Shown piece by piece: positions 1-11,632 of a stretch of DNA of 64,000 nucleotides. Position numbers and translations under genes: made by a program. This DNA is from Sialis fuliginosa (taxonomy: Eukaryota > Arthropoda > Insecta > Megaloptera > Sialidae). The first letter of the stretch is position 1, and each line of letters starts with the position of its first letter. The notes under the pieces were generated by a model, which worked only from the letters and a program-made list of their open reading frames with translations, had not been told where the DNA came from and ran no database searches. Location of the stretch: positions 40,362,001 through 40,426,000 of the forward strand of contig OY540810.1 of assembly GCA_961205875.1 (NCBI GenBank). The letters are read 5' to 3'.

Positions 1-86
1 AAAATTTTGAAATCGGAGAACATTTTTTTTGTCTCAATCTGAAACGATCACATAGCTTCTCGTATCTTCGATATTGCGAGGAAGCA
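1..86 (+). mobile_element. Family C repeat, right-end fragment
   Basis: The first 86 bases match the right end of a ~780-bp repeat seen ten times in this window. The diagnostic right terminus is TATTGCGAGGAAGCAA. The left part lies beyond the window edge, so the true length of this copy is unknown. No coding capacity is visible. Confidence 0.85.
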
Positions 87-98
87 AACAAATTTTAT

Positions 99-176
99 TT
101 TCAATCGCTAGAGGGCGTGATTATCCTCATAGGCGAAGATGCGTTCCATAGATGCATATTAAAATACCCGCGTGAT
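99..176 (+). repeat. Fragment shared with the repeat at 60.55 kb
   Basis: This stretch (TCAATCGCTAGAGGGCGTGA, then TTATCCTC, then a CGTTCCATAGATGCATATTA segment) is clearly similar to 60553-60630, which lies at the outer end of a family E insect repeat. It is therefore probably a small family E-related fragment. It directly follows the family C end, so one of the two may have inserted next to the other. Confidence 0.55.
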
Positions 177-617
177 ATGAATTTTCAAATAAATCTAATT
201 TTATATACCTAGATGCACCTCCCTGAAAGAAATCCTACCGGCGCCCGTGAAGATAGTATTTAAGACGTAATACCTAAGTATATAAATTACAAACTTCATG
301 GAAACATTTTTTTGTTACCTCTCCTAACTACTTATCTAAAATTGATCAAAAAGGACAATACCAATCTATATAAAAAAAACTAAACTGTTAAAAGTTATCC
401 ATACAATAACTTGTTGAAGATTTCTCACATATGCACCTGATTTAATATGTGTAGTACCTACCTATAATGCGTGCGGTGGTTGATGAACCGTGATATTAGT
501 TACATTCGTAGCTATACTCATTAGCTGTGTGTTGTGTGTATGTAATGGCCGATATGCCGGAACAATCGTCAAGGTTTGCAATTTAAACAGGGCTGCATCT
601 TAGCATTACGTAGGTTT
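177..617. other. A+T-rich DNA, nothing recognised
   Basis: No ORF of note, RNA gene or repeat family found elsewhere in the window could be recognised here. Confidence 0.5.
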
Positions 618-787
618 ATGATACTGAATTACAAATATTTGTTCATAATATGTATTTGATTACTACCATTTCTGAATATTAATCTACATTGTATATACAT
701 TTAACTGTCTTACAGCGTGATTTCATCACATGAGGCCAATAGGTGTCAAAATTTAAATTAATTATTAGTATAATTTATTTATTAATT
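618..787 (-). mobile_element. Family A MITE fragment
   Basis: This is an internal piece of the family A MITE in inverted orientation. Recognisable blocks are ATTTGATTACTACCATTTCT, ACTGTCTTACAGCGTGATTT, CCAATAGGTGTCAAAAT and the TTATTAGTATAATTTATTTA stretch. Both terminal repeats are missing. Compared with full copies it is diverged (for example CATCACATGAGG where most copies have GATGACAATCGG), so it is probably an older insertion. Confidence 0.75.
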
Positions 788-2394
788 GAGCCGTTTATTT
801 TTCAATTTTTTGTTGTTGAATGTAGTTACGTGTATAATTAGAAGTAATCTATCATAAAAAAACTATTTGTGGGTAAATATATACAAAGGAAAAAAAAAAT
901 TTTAACACATTAATTTTTACACTTTATTTTGAAAGTGGCCTTACTCCGATCCACTTCATTATTAATAATGTTGTTAATTTATCGCAATAACTGGAAAACT
1001 AAAGCTTTTTAAGAAAACTGTTTGGTACAAAAATTTTAGGATTTGGTGGGGCAAACCCAATGAAGGTAATAATTTTGACCTTGAGTGGGAGTTTTAATGT
1101 CATTTTGGGTTCAGAATTTTTTTTTTAAATGGAAACTTAGTTATTTTTTTGCAGAAAAATAGAAATAACTTTTGTCTCAAAACTTCAATTTCAACGTATT
1201 TTTTTTACATCAAAAAATTTTTTTTGTGATCAAAAATTTTGAAATTATTATCTTAGATGTTTGAGAAAAAATGCTGATTATTTTTTTGTTTATGTTTAGT
1301 TGTAGTAAACAAAACCACCCTCAAGTTGAGCGACCTATGATCCGAATGCACTATATCCATCATAGCACTCTATAATAATTGATCTCTCATCAGTAATAAC
1401 AACAAAAGAGTGTGATACTACGCACAGCACTCTACAATGCAGTCGACGTATTAATATTTGATTATACATACGGAATAATCAATTATTACGATACAGACAG
1501 TGAAGCCGACATATAATCGGATCGCTACAAATAAATAATTGCATAATTTCAAATTGCCTGACCTCATTTTACTGAATATGGAATTGTTTCATACAGCCAG
1601 TCTTGGAGATGGCGATTTTTCTGCAAGACAGGTATTTGATTGAATTCTTAGATGTTGTTCCGATAATGGAAAGGCAGAATAAATGCCTAAGAAATGCATT
1701 TGTGATTTCACTACTGACTTGCTACTATTATAATATTTTTCATTTGTTTTGTTATTTATTGTATGGAAGGAAATGCATATACAGGCTGATTTACAACTAG
1801 AGTAAAAAAAATTAACAGTCGGTCGAGAATATTATTTTAAACAAAAAACGTCATATGAACATGTGTCTGGAAATTCTTCGTGAGGGAGCTACAGTACCCT
1901 GAATATTATCTTCTTCCATTATAATAATATAAAGTTCTCACTTCCTAAAATATATCAACTCACTTTTAATATTTAATTTATTAATTACTAAATTGAAAAA
2001 AATATACATTATTTATTTACTCAGTTTAATGATAATTTTTTGTAATATATATTTTATTATTTCGTAAAATGAATGAAACTATTAATAGATATAAATTTAG
2101 TAAATGCATAAATGATTGCATTAAAATTTCGTTTACAATATTGCGAAAATTTAATATGTTATGGTTGAATACATATAGTATTAGGAAATAAAAGATTAAA
2201 CATCAAAAACAAGGTTTCATTTAGAATTCACTTATGTTTTTTAGTAAGTATATAAATCATTTCAAATTATTTAACTATTGTTTTAAACATAACAGTTATG
2301 TAGGTCGCAGGTATAACTATACAAATATTGCAACAAACATAATTTAATATAAGATTTGAGGTTATCTGAAATTTTTGTTTGTTCTAATTCGAAA
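788..2394. other. A+T-rich DNA without identified features
   Basis: About 1.6 kb of A+T-rich sequence with several A or T runs. A 65-codon ORF at 1603-1800 has no recognisable motif and is taken as chance. No repeat family shared with other parts of the window was seen. Confidence 0.5.
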
Positions 2395-2822
2395 GAAACA
2401 GTCAAATGGGGGATTCGGCACGTACAAATAATAAATGTCCCTTAGGTTCAATTGAACTACAAATGTACCAAATCTTATCAAAATTAGTGAGATAATACTC
2501 GCAATGTTCACATTTTAGACGAAAAAATTTCGAATATTTCCAAAACCCCTAATCCGATTAGCACTAAAATCAATATGTCTGGAGTACTCACTGAGACAAA
2601 CATTTTCCCCAAAAATAATTTATATCGATGTATTTTTACAGTAGGTATCGTGAACGAAAGAAAATTCTACATCCAGACACACAGACACATGTAGAGCCGC
2701 CATGCGGAAATTAACTTTTCTTTACGTTTTGAAGGTAGTACAATCAGAATCTGCTCTTATTTCGGACACGATTTTTCGACGGTATTACAATACTTCCGTT
2801 TCTTTCAGAACATGGAAGTAAT
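2395..2822 (-). mobile_element. Family G repeat, copy 1
   Basis: This ~430-bp repeat is the reverse complement of 54655-55090 and partly of 62725-62935. Shared blocks include AAATGTCCCTTAGGTTCAAT, CCCCTAATCCGATTAGCACT, CCGCCATGCGGAAATTAACT and the terminal CAGAACATGGAAGTAA. A short ACACACAGACACA stretch lies at 2678-2690. There is no coding capacity or visible target duplication. The transposon class is unknown; the mutual similarity of three copies is what supports the call. Confidence 0.75.
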
Positions 2823-2898
2823 TAGCAACGAAAGTGAAATCATTGATGGGTATATTGACGTGGATTGTTCTTTATACATGTAATTCAAAACGTAAAAG

Positions 2899-3607
2899 AG
2901 TGACCGCAAAAAAGGCTGTTTTTTAGCCTATTTTTTGGACCTCGCTAACGACCTGGGGAAGAAATATAAAAATATGTTACAGGTACCAAATTACTCGTCA
3001 TTGAAAACCAAAGTGAGCATCGCTTTTCGTTTTTTGAAAACTTCAAAAAATTCAACTTCTATTCAAGGGTTGAAAAAATTCTAAAAAATTAAAAAATCAA
3101 ACCTACCACTAATTATAAAATCATCTATCATTAAACCTTACAAAAGTGTAATCACGTATTTCCTCGATTGATAAGAGTTTATGAAGGTTAAAAAACCACC
3201 CCAAAGCTCTCCCATGGGGTGAAATCATCCCCAAATGTTAAGAAAAATGAAACTATTTTTCTAAAATTCCGAAAAAATATTTTAAGTGCTTGAAGTAATA
3301 GAAAATGTAGAATAACTCTATTATTTTAGTCCCGATGAGAAAACAACCATTACGAGGAGCAAAACCACCCTTAATCAGAAGGAGATAATGAAAAATCTTA
3401 AAAATTATTATAAATAAATAAGATAAATGATTTTATAATTAGTGGTAGTTTCGATTTAAAATTTTTTTTTCAACCCCTAAATAGGGGTAATCTCTTGAAA
3501 TTTAAAAAAAAGCGATGCTCACTTTGGTTTTCAATGACGAGTAATTTGGTACCTGTAACATACTTAAAATAAATATTTTTTCCCCAGGTCTAAAAAATTT
3601 GCGGTCA
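2899..3607. repeat. Long inverted repeat (fold-back element)
   Basis: The left arm (about 2899-3133) and right arm (about 3405-3607) are reverse complements over roughly 200 bp. Matching blocks are GTGACCGCAAA, GACCTGGGGAA, TGTTACAGGTACCAAATTAC, TCGTCATTGAAAACCAAAGT, GAGCATCGCTTTT and TACCACTAATTATAAAATCA. The spacer is ~270 bp of A+T-rich DNA. It looks like a fold-back transposon or inverted duplication. It starts ~80 bp from the family G repeat, and no target duplication was seen. Confidence 0.8.
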
Positions 3608-4148
3608 TTCTTTGAACAAGTAATGAACCAAGATAATAACAACATATTATATAAATTGATGTAATCTCCGTGAGAATTAACGTGTCTTTATCACAATTTA
3701 CATGTTTAATAAATTAAATAACATGAATCACAACCGACATAAATGTGAAAAACGATGCCAAATTCACATAGATATACCTACAAAAGAATATAGTAATAAT
3801 TCTTGTAACGTTTCGAAAGCGAACCATTGAAATGTTCTCACTCAGAAGTGTGAGGTGCTACATGAATATAATCAGTCAGTGTTACAAAATACGTGATCTT
3901 TTCTATATTCTTCGAATGATCTCATATTCCCATACAACAATTATATTCCCATGACTCAATGAATGACGGCCGGTTATGACTTCAGTGATTTTTTTTTAAA
4001 TTTTACATTTACTTGGTTTTTAATACATTGGGTTTTAAAATATCTAGCACAGTGTAAATGCACTTGATTCTAGGGAATATGTTGTATTTATTTAAGTTCT
4101 CATATCAGAGAATTACAACAGTGGATATTTATACAGTTTAATTATATA
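3608..4148. other. A+T-rich DNA, nothing recognised
   Basis: No supported feature. Several short imperfect palindromes are present, as expected for A+T-rich sequence. Confidence 0.5.
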
Positions 4149-4735
4149 ACGTACTGGCACCAGTATTGGATATAACTCCAGTACAATGGCGTAGCGAGGG
4201 GGGGGGGGGCAAGGGGGTCTATAATGCTCCGGGCGCTACTTACAGAAGGGCACCAAATGGCTCTGAACCTTTTGAACCGCATAGAATACGCAACTAAAGA
4301 ACTTTTTTTTTTAGTCGTGAAAATGTAGAATGTATTTAATAAATAAGATTAAAAAATTAAAAACTGAAGACCTTCTTTTTTTTAGTCACGCCAATTTCAA
4401 TTCAAATTTATTATAAAATTATAATTTTTTTTGGGGGCACCAAAAAGATATCGTGCCCCGGGCGCGAATTATGCTTGCTACGCCACTGCTCCAGTAATAG
4501 CTATTTTTTAATTAAATGTATTGAATTAAAAATATTTGTTGATATTTGATAACTACAATTTCTGAATATTAATCTATATACATTTAACTGTCTTACAGCG
4601 TGATTTGATGACAATCGGCCAATAGGTGTCAAAATGGTGGACATTTAAACTAATTATTAGTATAATTTATTTATTAATTATTATATTATCATAGCAACTG
4701 TTTTACATTGTTTCAAATTTGAAGATTTTTTTTTT
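4149..4735 (-). mobile_element. Family A MITE, split by a hAT element
   Basis: A family A MITE in inverted orientation. Its terminus at 4149 (ACGTACTGGCACCAGT) follows a TA. The element is interrupted at 4184-4488 by a hAT element, then continues from CCAGTAATAGCTATTTTTTA into the internal blocks (CTGTCTTACAGCGTGATTTG; CCAATAGGTGTCAAAATGG). It breaks off near 4735 in a T-run, so its other terminus is missing. Confidence 0.9.
4184..4488. mobile_element. Non-autonomous hAT element with 8-bp TSD
   Basis: A 305-bp element with terminal inverted repeats CAATGGCGTAGC (left) and GCTACGCCACTG (right). It is flanked by a perfect 8-bp duplication CTCCAGTA at 4176-4183 and 4489-4496. The 8-bp duplication and CA(A/G)TGGCG terminus are hAT hallmarks. 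It inserted into a family A MITE, whose sequence resumes after it. Inside are a run of about 13 G near the left end and a GGGGGCACC/GTGCCCCGGGCGCG stretch near the right. It has no transposase ORF, so it must depend on an autonomous hAT elsewhere. Confidence 0.93.
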
Positions 4736-5458
4736 TAAAGTAAAAAACTACAATTATACAGGTCTGTGTGAGAAGTATTAAAGAGTAGTATACTTTGAAA
4801 AATTCATAAAATTGAATTTGTTTCTCCAGACCTATTTGGGTGGTAAACCGTTAGCAAACATTACATGTATATAAATTATATATTTCATAATTTTATTATA
4901 AACGCTTTAAGATAATATCTTTCACACATGGTTTAATACACTGACGAACTAAATCTATTCAATATTTAAGTAATAATAAAATTTTATCTGTATATAGATG
5001 ATAATCTTTAGTATGTAAAATAATATTCATATGCAATATCGAATGTTCCTATCACATTAACAGCGTGTAGTTATATGAATATGTGGCGTTAAGTGAGACA
5101 GGTATAACTTGATGCTGAATATGTATATCTACCACATAGATATTAAGATTCTAAGTTTGAGGTATAGGTATAGATACTAATGGTAAGGATACAGTCCACC
5201 ATTTCACCTTATCACATTACTTGTTAGTCAAAAAATTGAGATCTATTAATCAATTATCTAGAATCCATAAAAGTAAAGTTGTAAAATATCTTATTTTGTG
5301 TATTCTCACATCCAGACCGTACTTTTCGTCTACTAAACCTGCACCGACAGATCCGGTAGCAACCAACGTAATGTGATGTCTTTAGAATCAGAAAAAAAAA
5401 TGAAATAAAAAAATAAAAATAAAAGATGAATAGCAAAAATTGAAAGGTCGAAAAGAAA
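4736..5458. other. A+T-rich DNA, nothing recognised
   Basis: No repeat shared with other parts of the window and no convincing ORF. The 60-codon ORF on the minus strand is low-complexity, rich in F and I. Confidence 0.45.
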
Positions 5459-5935
5459 ACATAACAAGCCTTGGGGTGGGGTGAGACCCTTTAGGTCCAC
5501 ACAATCAACTTCCCAACATGGTATGATTATAAATACTTGAATACTGATTATTTATTTTATTAATATTTAAAATTCAAATTTTGGGGGTGGTTTTCACTTT
5601 TCACCCCTTCAATGGATGTTTAGGCACGTATAACAAAAAAAATACTGAAATTCATGTTTCATTATTTGTATTGTAGAATATTTATGCTAAGTATCAAGAA
5701 AATTCATCCAAAAAAAAACTTAACACCCCTTTTTACCCCCGTAGGGGTTGAATTTCGAAAAATCCTTTCTTTCAGATCATAATTACGTCAAGACGCTTCA
5801 ATTGGTACCCCAACGAAGTCAACAGAATTTTTAATTTGCGAGATTTCGTGCACGTAAAAAATGACACGCACATACGTAAGTACACACACACACAGAGACA
5901 TCTTTCTGAAAATAGTGTGTAAATATACTATAGTG
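5459..5935. repeat. Family G-related repeat
   Basis: A ~470-bp noncoding block. The part around 5565-5605 (AAAATTCAAATTTTGGGGGT, then CACCCC) resembles the outer end of family G near 55050-55085. The other end has a CA microsatellite (ACACACACACACAGAGACAT) like the ACAGACACA of family G copy 1. It is probably a diverged relative. Boundaries are approximate and there is no target duplication. Confidence 0.45.
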
Positions 5936-6271
5936 ACCTTGAAACACAAATATGTTGAAATTTTTTATTTTAATGTTCGGACCGATTACTTTTAAACAAT
6001 GAATGCTTAATAAAGTCGATATTTTTTACAATTAAAATAAATATTGCGGAAAGTAGTATTTATGATAATATAGAAATTAAGTGAAATTTATTATTTTTAC
6101 AAAAAATTTCGCTGATTTCGAAATTATTAGTTTCTGAGATCATCATATTTATAAATATAAATTTGTAACGCTAATTAAATGTTATTTTTAATGTTTGGAC
6201 GTTTATGAATACTTCGTGAAAAATACTTTTTATTAGTAAACAATTTTATTACTTCCATGCTTTCAAACAAT

Positions 6272-6342
6272 TATATCCGGTATTATAAAAGAGCAAGCTT
6301 GCAAGCATTTTCAAATGGAGTATCAAATTTATATGGCAGAAT
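6272..6342 (+). mobile_element. Family J MITE, half-element
   Basis: This matches one end of the family J MITE: GGTATTATAAAAGAGCAAGC, then TTGCAAGCATTTTCAAATGG and AGTATCAAATTTATATGGCA. The partner end is absent, so it is a truncated copy. Confidence 0.65.
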
Positions 6343-7579
6343 AAAATAAATCGCTGTGAGCCTGATGGGATCCTGAAGACCCCAACATAAGATATATAAT
6401 AACAAACACAATCTTTTTCTGTTTAAACAAAAATATAAAGTTATTTTCTTTGGAAACCGTAACTTAATCTAATCACAATATAATTATTTTGGCTTTCCAT
6501 TAATTGCACATAATAGGAACATAAGTTTTATCTGTTGAGTCATTAAAATTAATCCTCTTCACTAAACATTTGTTACTTACAATTTGACGACGTCTTATTC
6601 GCACTAAATCACGCAACGCACTAAAAATTAGGTGGGAATCGCCGGCGCATGAGTTGACCTTCAGCTACTAAGAACTTTAAATTGCTAATGCACCTATTAC
6701 AATAGATATAGACTTTTGAAAATGAGTCGGAATTCTGAGACCCCACCAGGCTCACGGAAGGTTAAGTGACTAAGAAATCACAGTTTCACCGTTTTTTCAG
6801 TAGTGAGAAACTATGTGATCATCAAAGAGAAAAAAATGTGTTCTCTGAATTCAAAATTTTCATTTATCTTTCCGTTTCAGATGCAACTCAATTAACATGT
6901 TGCCAACCAACCAAGCTATAAAAACACCGCGCCGTGCACACCGTATACTAAAGTTTTACCCACAATTTTATAAAAAAGGTTTTATATCAAAATAAAAGTC
7001 TACGATATTAAAATGATTAATAAAATTTATAAAAAAATAAAAACCCATTAAAATAATAGTAGATAGTATTTAATTATAACAACGCCTAAGTGCTTACAAT
7101 AATAAATCATCAACTTTGATTGCATTTATATTATTTTATACCTCCTGTGTGAGTTTGTGACGTAACACAGGTACCTACTATCTGCATTATCTTATGTATC
7201 TACAGTGTAATTTACATAAAAATGTTAATTATTTTTATATACAGCCTAGCAATAATCTTAATTGAGTACGATATTTGAATAGTTATTTGTTATTCTATTA
7301 ATTTTCAGATCTCATTCAGTTTGTAGTAATTAAATGCATTGATATGCATACAAATGGGGTATCTGTTATTTTCCAAATGTCAAATAAAATTTATTCATGT
7401 TTAAATACGTAATGCTTTCTTAGTTAATTTATAAGTATGTCTTTATTTTATTATACAATCTCCCATTAATTATAAATATATATATTTTAGGCTTACATGA
7501 TAAATATGACTGAAAAATGTATTATACTTTGGTAAAGGTATTCACATAATAACGATTATTAAATAAATTATATAAAATA
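6343..7579. other. A+T-rich DNA with no identified gene
   Basis: Mostly A+T-rich. A less A+T-rich patch with CTATAAAAACACCGCGCC near 6915 has a TATA-like string, but no ORF follows and there is no other promoter evidence. No repeat family was recognised. Confidence 0.4.
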
Positions 7580-7581
7580 TA

Positions 7582-8071
7582 AGGTAAAGGCACCAGTTAT
7601 GGCCGCTATAAGAGCAAGGTTTATTGCTTTTGTGATTGACAGGCTTATTTTTTTTTAATCAATTTAATTACCAAAGTACGCAAATATAGTTTGTTTTTTA
7701 AATTATAGCCTTTTATTTTGTTTATGTTTTTTCTCTAATAATGGATAAAGTAAAACCAGTAATGAGCACGCACTGATGATAAGTACTACGACACAAAAGA
7801 TATAAAAGAAAGAATCGTCTTTGAAACAATGTAAAGCAGTTTCTATGATAATATAATAATAAATAAATTATACTAATAATTAGTTTAAATGTCCACCATT
7901 TCGACACCTATTGGCCGATTGTCATCAAATCACGCTGTAAGATAGTTAAATGTATATAGATTAATATTGAGAAATGGTAGTAATCAAATACCAACAAATA
8001 TTTATAATTCAGTACATTTAATTTAAAAATAGCCATTACTGGAGTCATATCCAAGACTGGTGCCAGTACCT
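7582..8071 (+). mobile_element. Family A MITE, complete copy with internal deletion
   Basis: The 490-bp element begins AGGTAAAGGCACCAGTTATG and ends CAAGACTGGTGCCAGTACCT, so its ends are inverted repeats of about 16 bp. It is flanked by TA on both sides (7580-7581 and 8072-8073), as for Tc1/mariner-type insertions. Compared with 530-560-bp copies, it lacks the segment containing the CATCAACTCATGTTACTAAT block. There is no transposase ORF. Confidence 0.92.
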
Positions 8072-8828
8072 TATACAAATATGAAAAAAGTAAATAGACT
8101 TACATTATGAAAAATAACTCATATCAATTTCCCGGATGTTCTAAGAATCTTGGTACTTTGATCAATCTTCTATAATAAGATACTCCTTACTCAGTGAGTT
8201 GTTAAGTCAAGAACACTTACCAGCAACACCTGTAACAAAATAATTGACATGGTCATACGCAATATTTTCAATATTAATACATTCATGCATTATACATAGA
8301 CAAATTACAGACCGCCTTTATAGACGTTACCATATACCTACTGAACATTATGTACTTATTAAAAACAACCGTCATTTGCTATTAGCATACTCATCTAGTT
8401 GGTAAAAGTGCCACGGTACATTATACAGAATTTATAAAATAATATTGATTTTATTCAAATTCGATTTGTCAATCTTGTCAAAATGTGTGTAGTTTATTTT
8501 TGTTATCTTAATAGTAATGTAATTTTTATCTATTCTACTTTTATTTATATTGATTTTTAGTGTTAATATATTTGCATTAAACCTACATTTGTGAGTTTCT
8601 TCAGTTCTCAGATAATACTCGTATTTGAAATAGTCAATAAATAATGTTTTATTCTTTATTTAAATTAAATGAAGCATATCATTTATTTTTTATTTAATTT
8701 TGCATACCTAGCAAAAAATATAAAAATTTTACAATAAATTTGGTACAGTATGTACCAAAAAATTTCTCTCTAATTGTTTGTAATTATTCTATTGGCTTAT
8801 GTTAATATATTTCGTTTAACTATAATTA
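8072..8828. other. A+T-rich DNA, nothing recognised
   Basis: No supported gene, RNA or repeat. Confidence 0.5.
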
Positions 8829-9766
8829 GAATTCTAGCTAACAAATATTTGCAAGCTTGCAAACACTCTCAAATGAGGTATTAATTTTGTGATAGTATCT
8901 ATGGATTTGGTATGGAATGGAATTTATAGAAATTATTATATTTTTATTATTTATAAAGGTCTGTAAATTTTTAATTGCTCTTGAAAATATTAAAATTTTC
9001 ATGTTTATATTATCTCCATTATGGTGTTAAATGTGGTAACAGTCTAAGTGTTAATTAATGAAATTATAACACAGCACTGTTATTTCGGTTTTACTATAAC
9101 CGATGTAATAAAACCGGGTGTGAAAGTCCGTGTAAACGGCACTTTACACCCGACATAACTAATCAGGTTTACTTATTCTATACCTCTACAGGAATAGCAT
9201 AAGTAAACCGGAATAGAGCAGGAATAAAAATGCGTGTAAACTGCTACCTATTTAGCCAACCTCAAAAAATTTAAGTATCTACGGAGTATAGGGATTTCAT
9301 CGTAATACACTTCGCATTAACATTTAAAAAAACGTCGTCAGTTAAAATGGTTATAACACCTGAGACGAAGAGTTGGAAAAAAAAAACGTGATTCGTTGGA
9401 CGTAAAAGAGACGAAGTATTTTTGGGATTTCTTGTTGGTACGCCATCGAACTTATAGCGTATTTCATCTTTTGTATGTGTAAACGCGCCACTTAAAACGG
9501 TTTAACTACATCGGTTATAGTAAAACCGGAATAACATCGCTGTGTTTAATAATTAGTAGTTTCCATCGATTTTGACGACTGACTATGTTATTAGCCGTCA
9601 ACCAATAGTGTGAAACTAGCCTATGAAAGTGTGTAGTATGTATAATAACCTTGGTTTTTACTTACTTTATCTGTCAAAAACTCCAAGATAGCTGTCATAT
9701 AAGTTTGATACCCCGTTTGAAAGTATTTACAAGCTAGCAATTTTTATTTGTTAGGCTATAATACCA
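8829..9766. mobile_element. Family J MITE interrupted by another element
   Basis: Left part: TTCTAGCTAACAAATATTTG, then CAAGCTTGCAAACACTCTCA. Right part: ACTCCAAGATAGCTGTCATA, TTTGATACCCCGTTTGAAAG and TTAGGCTATAATACC. These match the two ends of the intact family J copy at 49942-50204 in the right order and orientation. A ~480-bp family I element sits between them, with a further ~200-bp diverged segment. The two halves are thus one older J copy split by later insertion. Confidence 0.75.
9069..9546 (-). mobile_element. Family I element (Harbinger-like?), nested
   Basis: The ends are inverted repeats: ACACAGCACTGTTATTTCGG on the left and CCGGAATAACATCGCTGTGT on the right, extending inward through GGTTTTACTATAACCGATGT. 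The body matches 13382-13924 in opposite orientation (ATCTACGGAGTATAGGGATT; ACACCTGAGACGAAGAG). There is no transposase. It lacks the outermost ~10 bp (GAGTACGTTT) of the other copy, and no clear target duplication remains. Confidence 0.8.
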
Positions 9767-10505
9767 GATATAACATTACAAATATTTGGTAAAGCAAGAT
9801 TAAAACTAAATTAAATTATGCATTAAAACTACAGATAACGTTCTAATTAAAATCAACCTAACAAACATATATTATATACTTACATTTACAATTCGAATGC
9901 ATATTATAGATACTTCTTAAGCATTAATTAGATTATTTCTTATAACCTCGATAAAAATCAAATATCAAATACCCGCTGCTTTTAAATTAGTGTTTGGTTC
10001 AAGTCACATTAGATAACAGATCGTGCATTAGCGAGTCGCCCACACTTATTACCAGTTATCACTGAAACTTATCTGTACATTGGTGAAACCATTTAGAAAA
10101 TCTCGATATAAAATTTGAAATATAGTATATTAGGTATATTATAACATGCATTAAGTACACATGATCTTAAGTATAGTTCTACTAATCTTATTAATTAATA
10201 GAATACAAAAAAGATAAGTTTATGCAAATAAATACAATTAATCGCAAGTAGATTAATATATTATTATGATAATATGTAGGTAACGAGTAGTAAATACAAT
10301 ACATATGTATGTATATGTATGTATGTATACACATATGTATAATTGTATATGACTAAATAGGGTAACATTATACTGTTGCGTACTGATTTTTTTCTGAAAT
10401 ATGTTATTTATTTTCTACTTTATAAAAGTAATTTTTTTATTAATCTCATTTTGCCATCCGCCCGTCTGTTCGTTCTTTCCAGTCAAAGCAGAATATCTGG
10501 TAAAC
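9767..10505. other. A+T-rich DNA with a TATG microsatellite
   Basis: No gene. Positions 10303-10345 are an imperfect TATG/TATA microsatellite (ATGTATGTATATGTATGTAT). Confidence 0.6.
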
Positions 10506-10690
10506 TATCAACTTGGAATACACTGTAATCCAAGTTGATTAAGACATTAGAAAAAACATGGGGACAATTAGAAATGTTGTAGTAACCTTTGGTCAAAAAA
10601 GATATGTGATTGGTGCATTTTGAAATGCCGCCTCGAAACTAACTGATAAATTTTAAATTAATCAACAGTATTTTGTTTTCAACTTTAATA
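10506..10690. mobile_element. Family M (mariner-like) fragment
   Basis: This shares CACTGTAATCCAAGTTGATT, GGGGACAATTAGAAATGTTG, AGTAACCTTTGGTCAAA and GATTGGTGCATTTTGAAATG with the family M element at 63206-63933, although part of the match is rearranged and on opposite strands. It also has a CTTGGAATACACTGTAATCC palindrome at the left edge. It is a degraded copy without a coding region. Confidence 0.65.
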
Positions 10691-11329
10691 AAGAATTAAA
10701 TACATTAATGAAATTAAAGTAAGCATCCTAGATAAAATTATAATAATATTTTTTGCTAGCTAGTAAATTTTGCAAGCTCCTATATGGTACTATGGACATA
10801 AGTTTATCCTAAAAACCAGATACTATCAAAACTTTCCAAACACATAAAAAATAACGAATAACATTACATACTGAACAAAAACAAAAACTACGATAGGTTG
10901 TAATTTACATTAAAAAACAAAAATTCAAAAATGAAGAAGAAATCGACAAATATTTTATTTTTTGTATACTACGTGAATACATTTTTAAATGAAATTATTT
11001 GTGTAAAACAATAGTCATTATATGTAGTTAAAGTACAAGATCGGTTTCGTTAAATAACACACGTGGGTGTAAAATACTCAGCAGTGTAAACATACGTTGA
11101 AGATGTCGCAAAAAAATGTTGATTGTAGATTAAAAAATGTTCAAACAAACCCACAAAACTATGACCCCCATTTGATACTGCGTAGGAAAGATTTCCTTTT
11201 ACGTTTAGGTTGTCAGGTGTTTTTAATAGGTACATAGTGAGAATACTTCATTGTTTTACTTCGATGTTTGAATTTTAGTTATTGTTGTCTTATTGTTATT
11301 CATAAAACATGAAAAATGTTTTACATAAA
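10691..11329. other. A+T-rich DNA, nothing recognised
   Basis: No supported feature. The 61-codon minus-strand ORF near 11050-11235 has no recognisable motif. Confidence 0.45.
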
Positions 11330-11331
11330 TA

Positions 11332-11630
11332 AGGTACTGGCACCAGTCATGAATGAGACCCCAGTAATGGCCATTTTTATAATTGTTGATATTTGATTAC
11401 TACCATTTCTGAATATTAAATCACTGTGTGCTCATTACTGGTTTTACTTTATCCATTACTGGAGAAAAAACATAAACGAAATAAAAGGCTATAATTTAAA
11501 AAATAATAATAATAAAGAGTTAGTTGTTTTATTAGTAACATGAGTTGATGAGAATTACAAAAAAGAAACCCGTCAATCACAAGAACAGTAAACCTTGCTC
11601 TTATAGCGGCCATAACTGATGCCAGTACCT
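11332..11630 (-). mobile_element. Family A MITE, internally deleted
   Basis: A 299-bp copy in inverted orientation with both termini (AGGTACTGGCACCAGT and ACTGATGCCAGTACCT) and flanking TA at 11330-11331 and 11631-11632. About 230 bp of the middle are missing: GAATATTAAATCACTGTGTG joins the two outer parts, and the CTTACAGCGTGATTTGATG block is lost. It may have transposed as a short derivative or been deleted afterwards. Confidence 0.92.
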
Positions 11631-11632
11631 TA

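Noticed and set aside
1594..1642. Possible micro-exon (TTTCATACAG acceptor, ATG, CAGGTATTT donor)
   Set aside because: Such weak splice-like strings are frequent by chance and no neighbouring exon could be identified.
6905..6950. TATA-like CTATAAAAACACC with a GC-rich downstream patch
   Set aside because: No ORF or initiator follows, and there is no second line of evidence.
10303..10345. TATG-rich stretch considered as a regulatory element
   Set aside because: It is an imperfect microsatellite.
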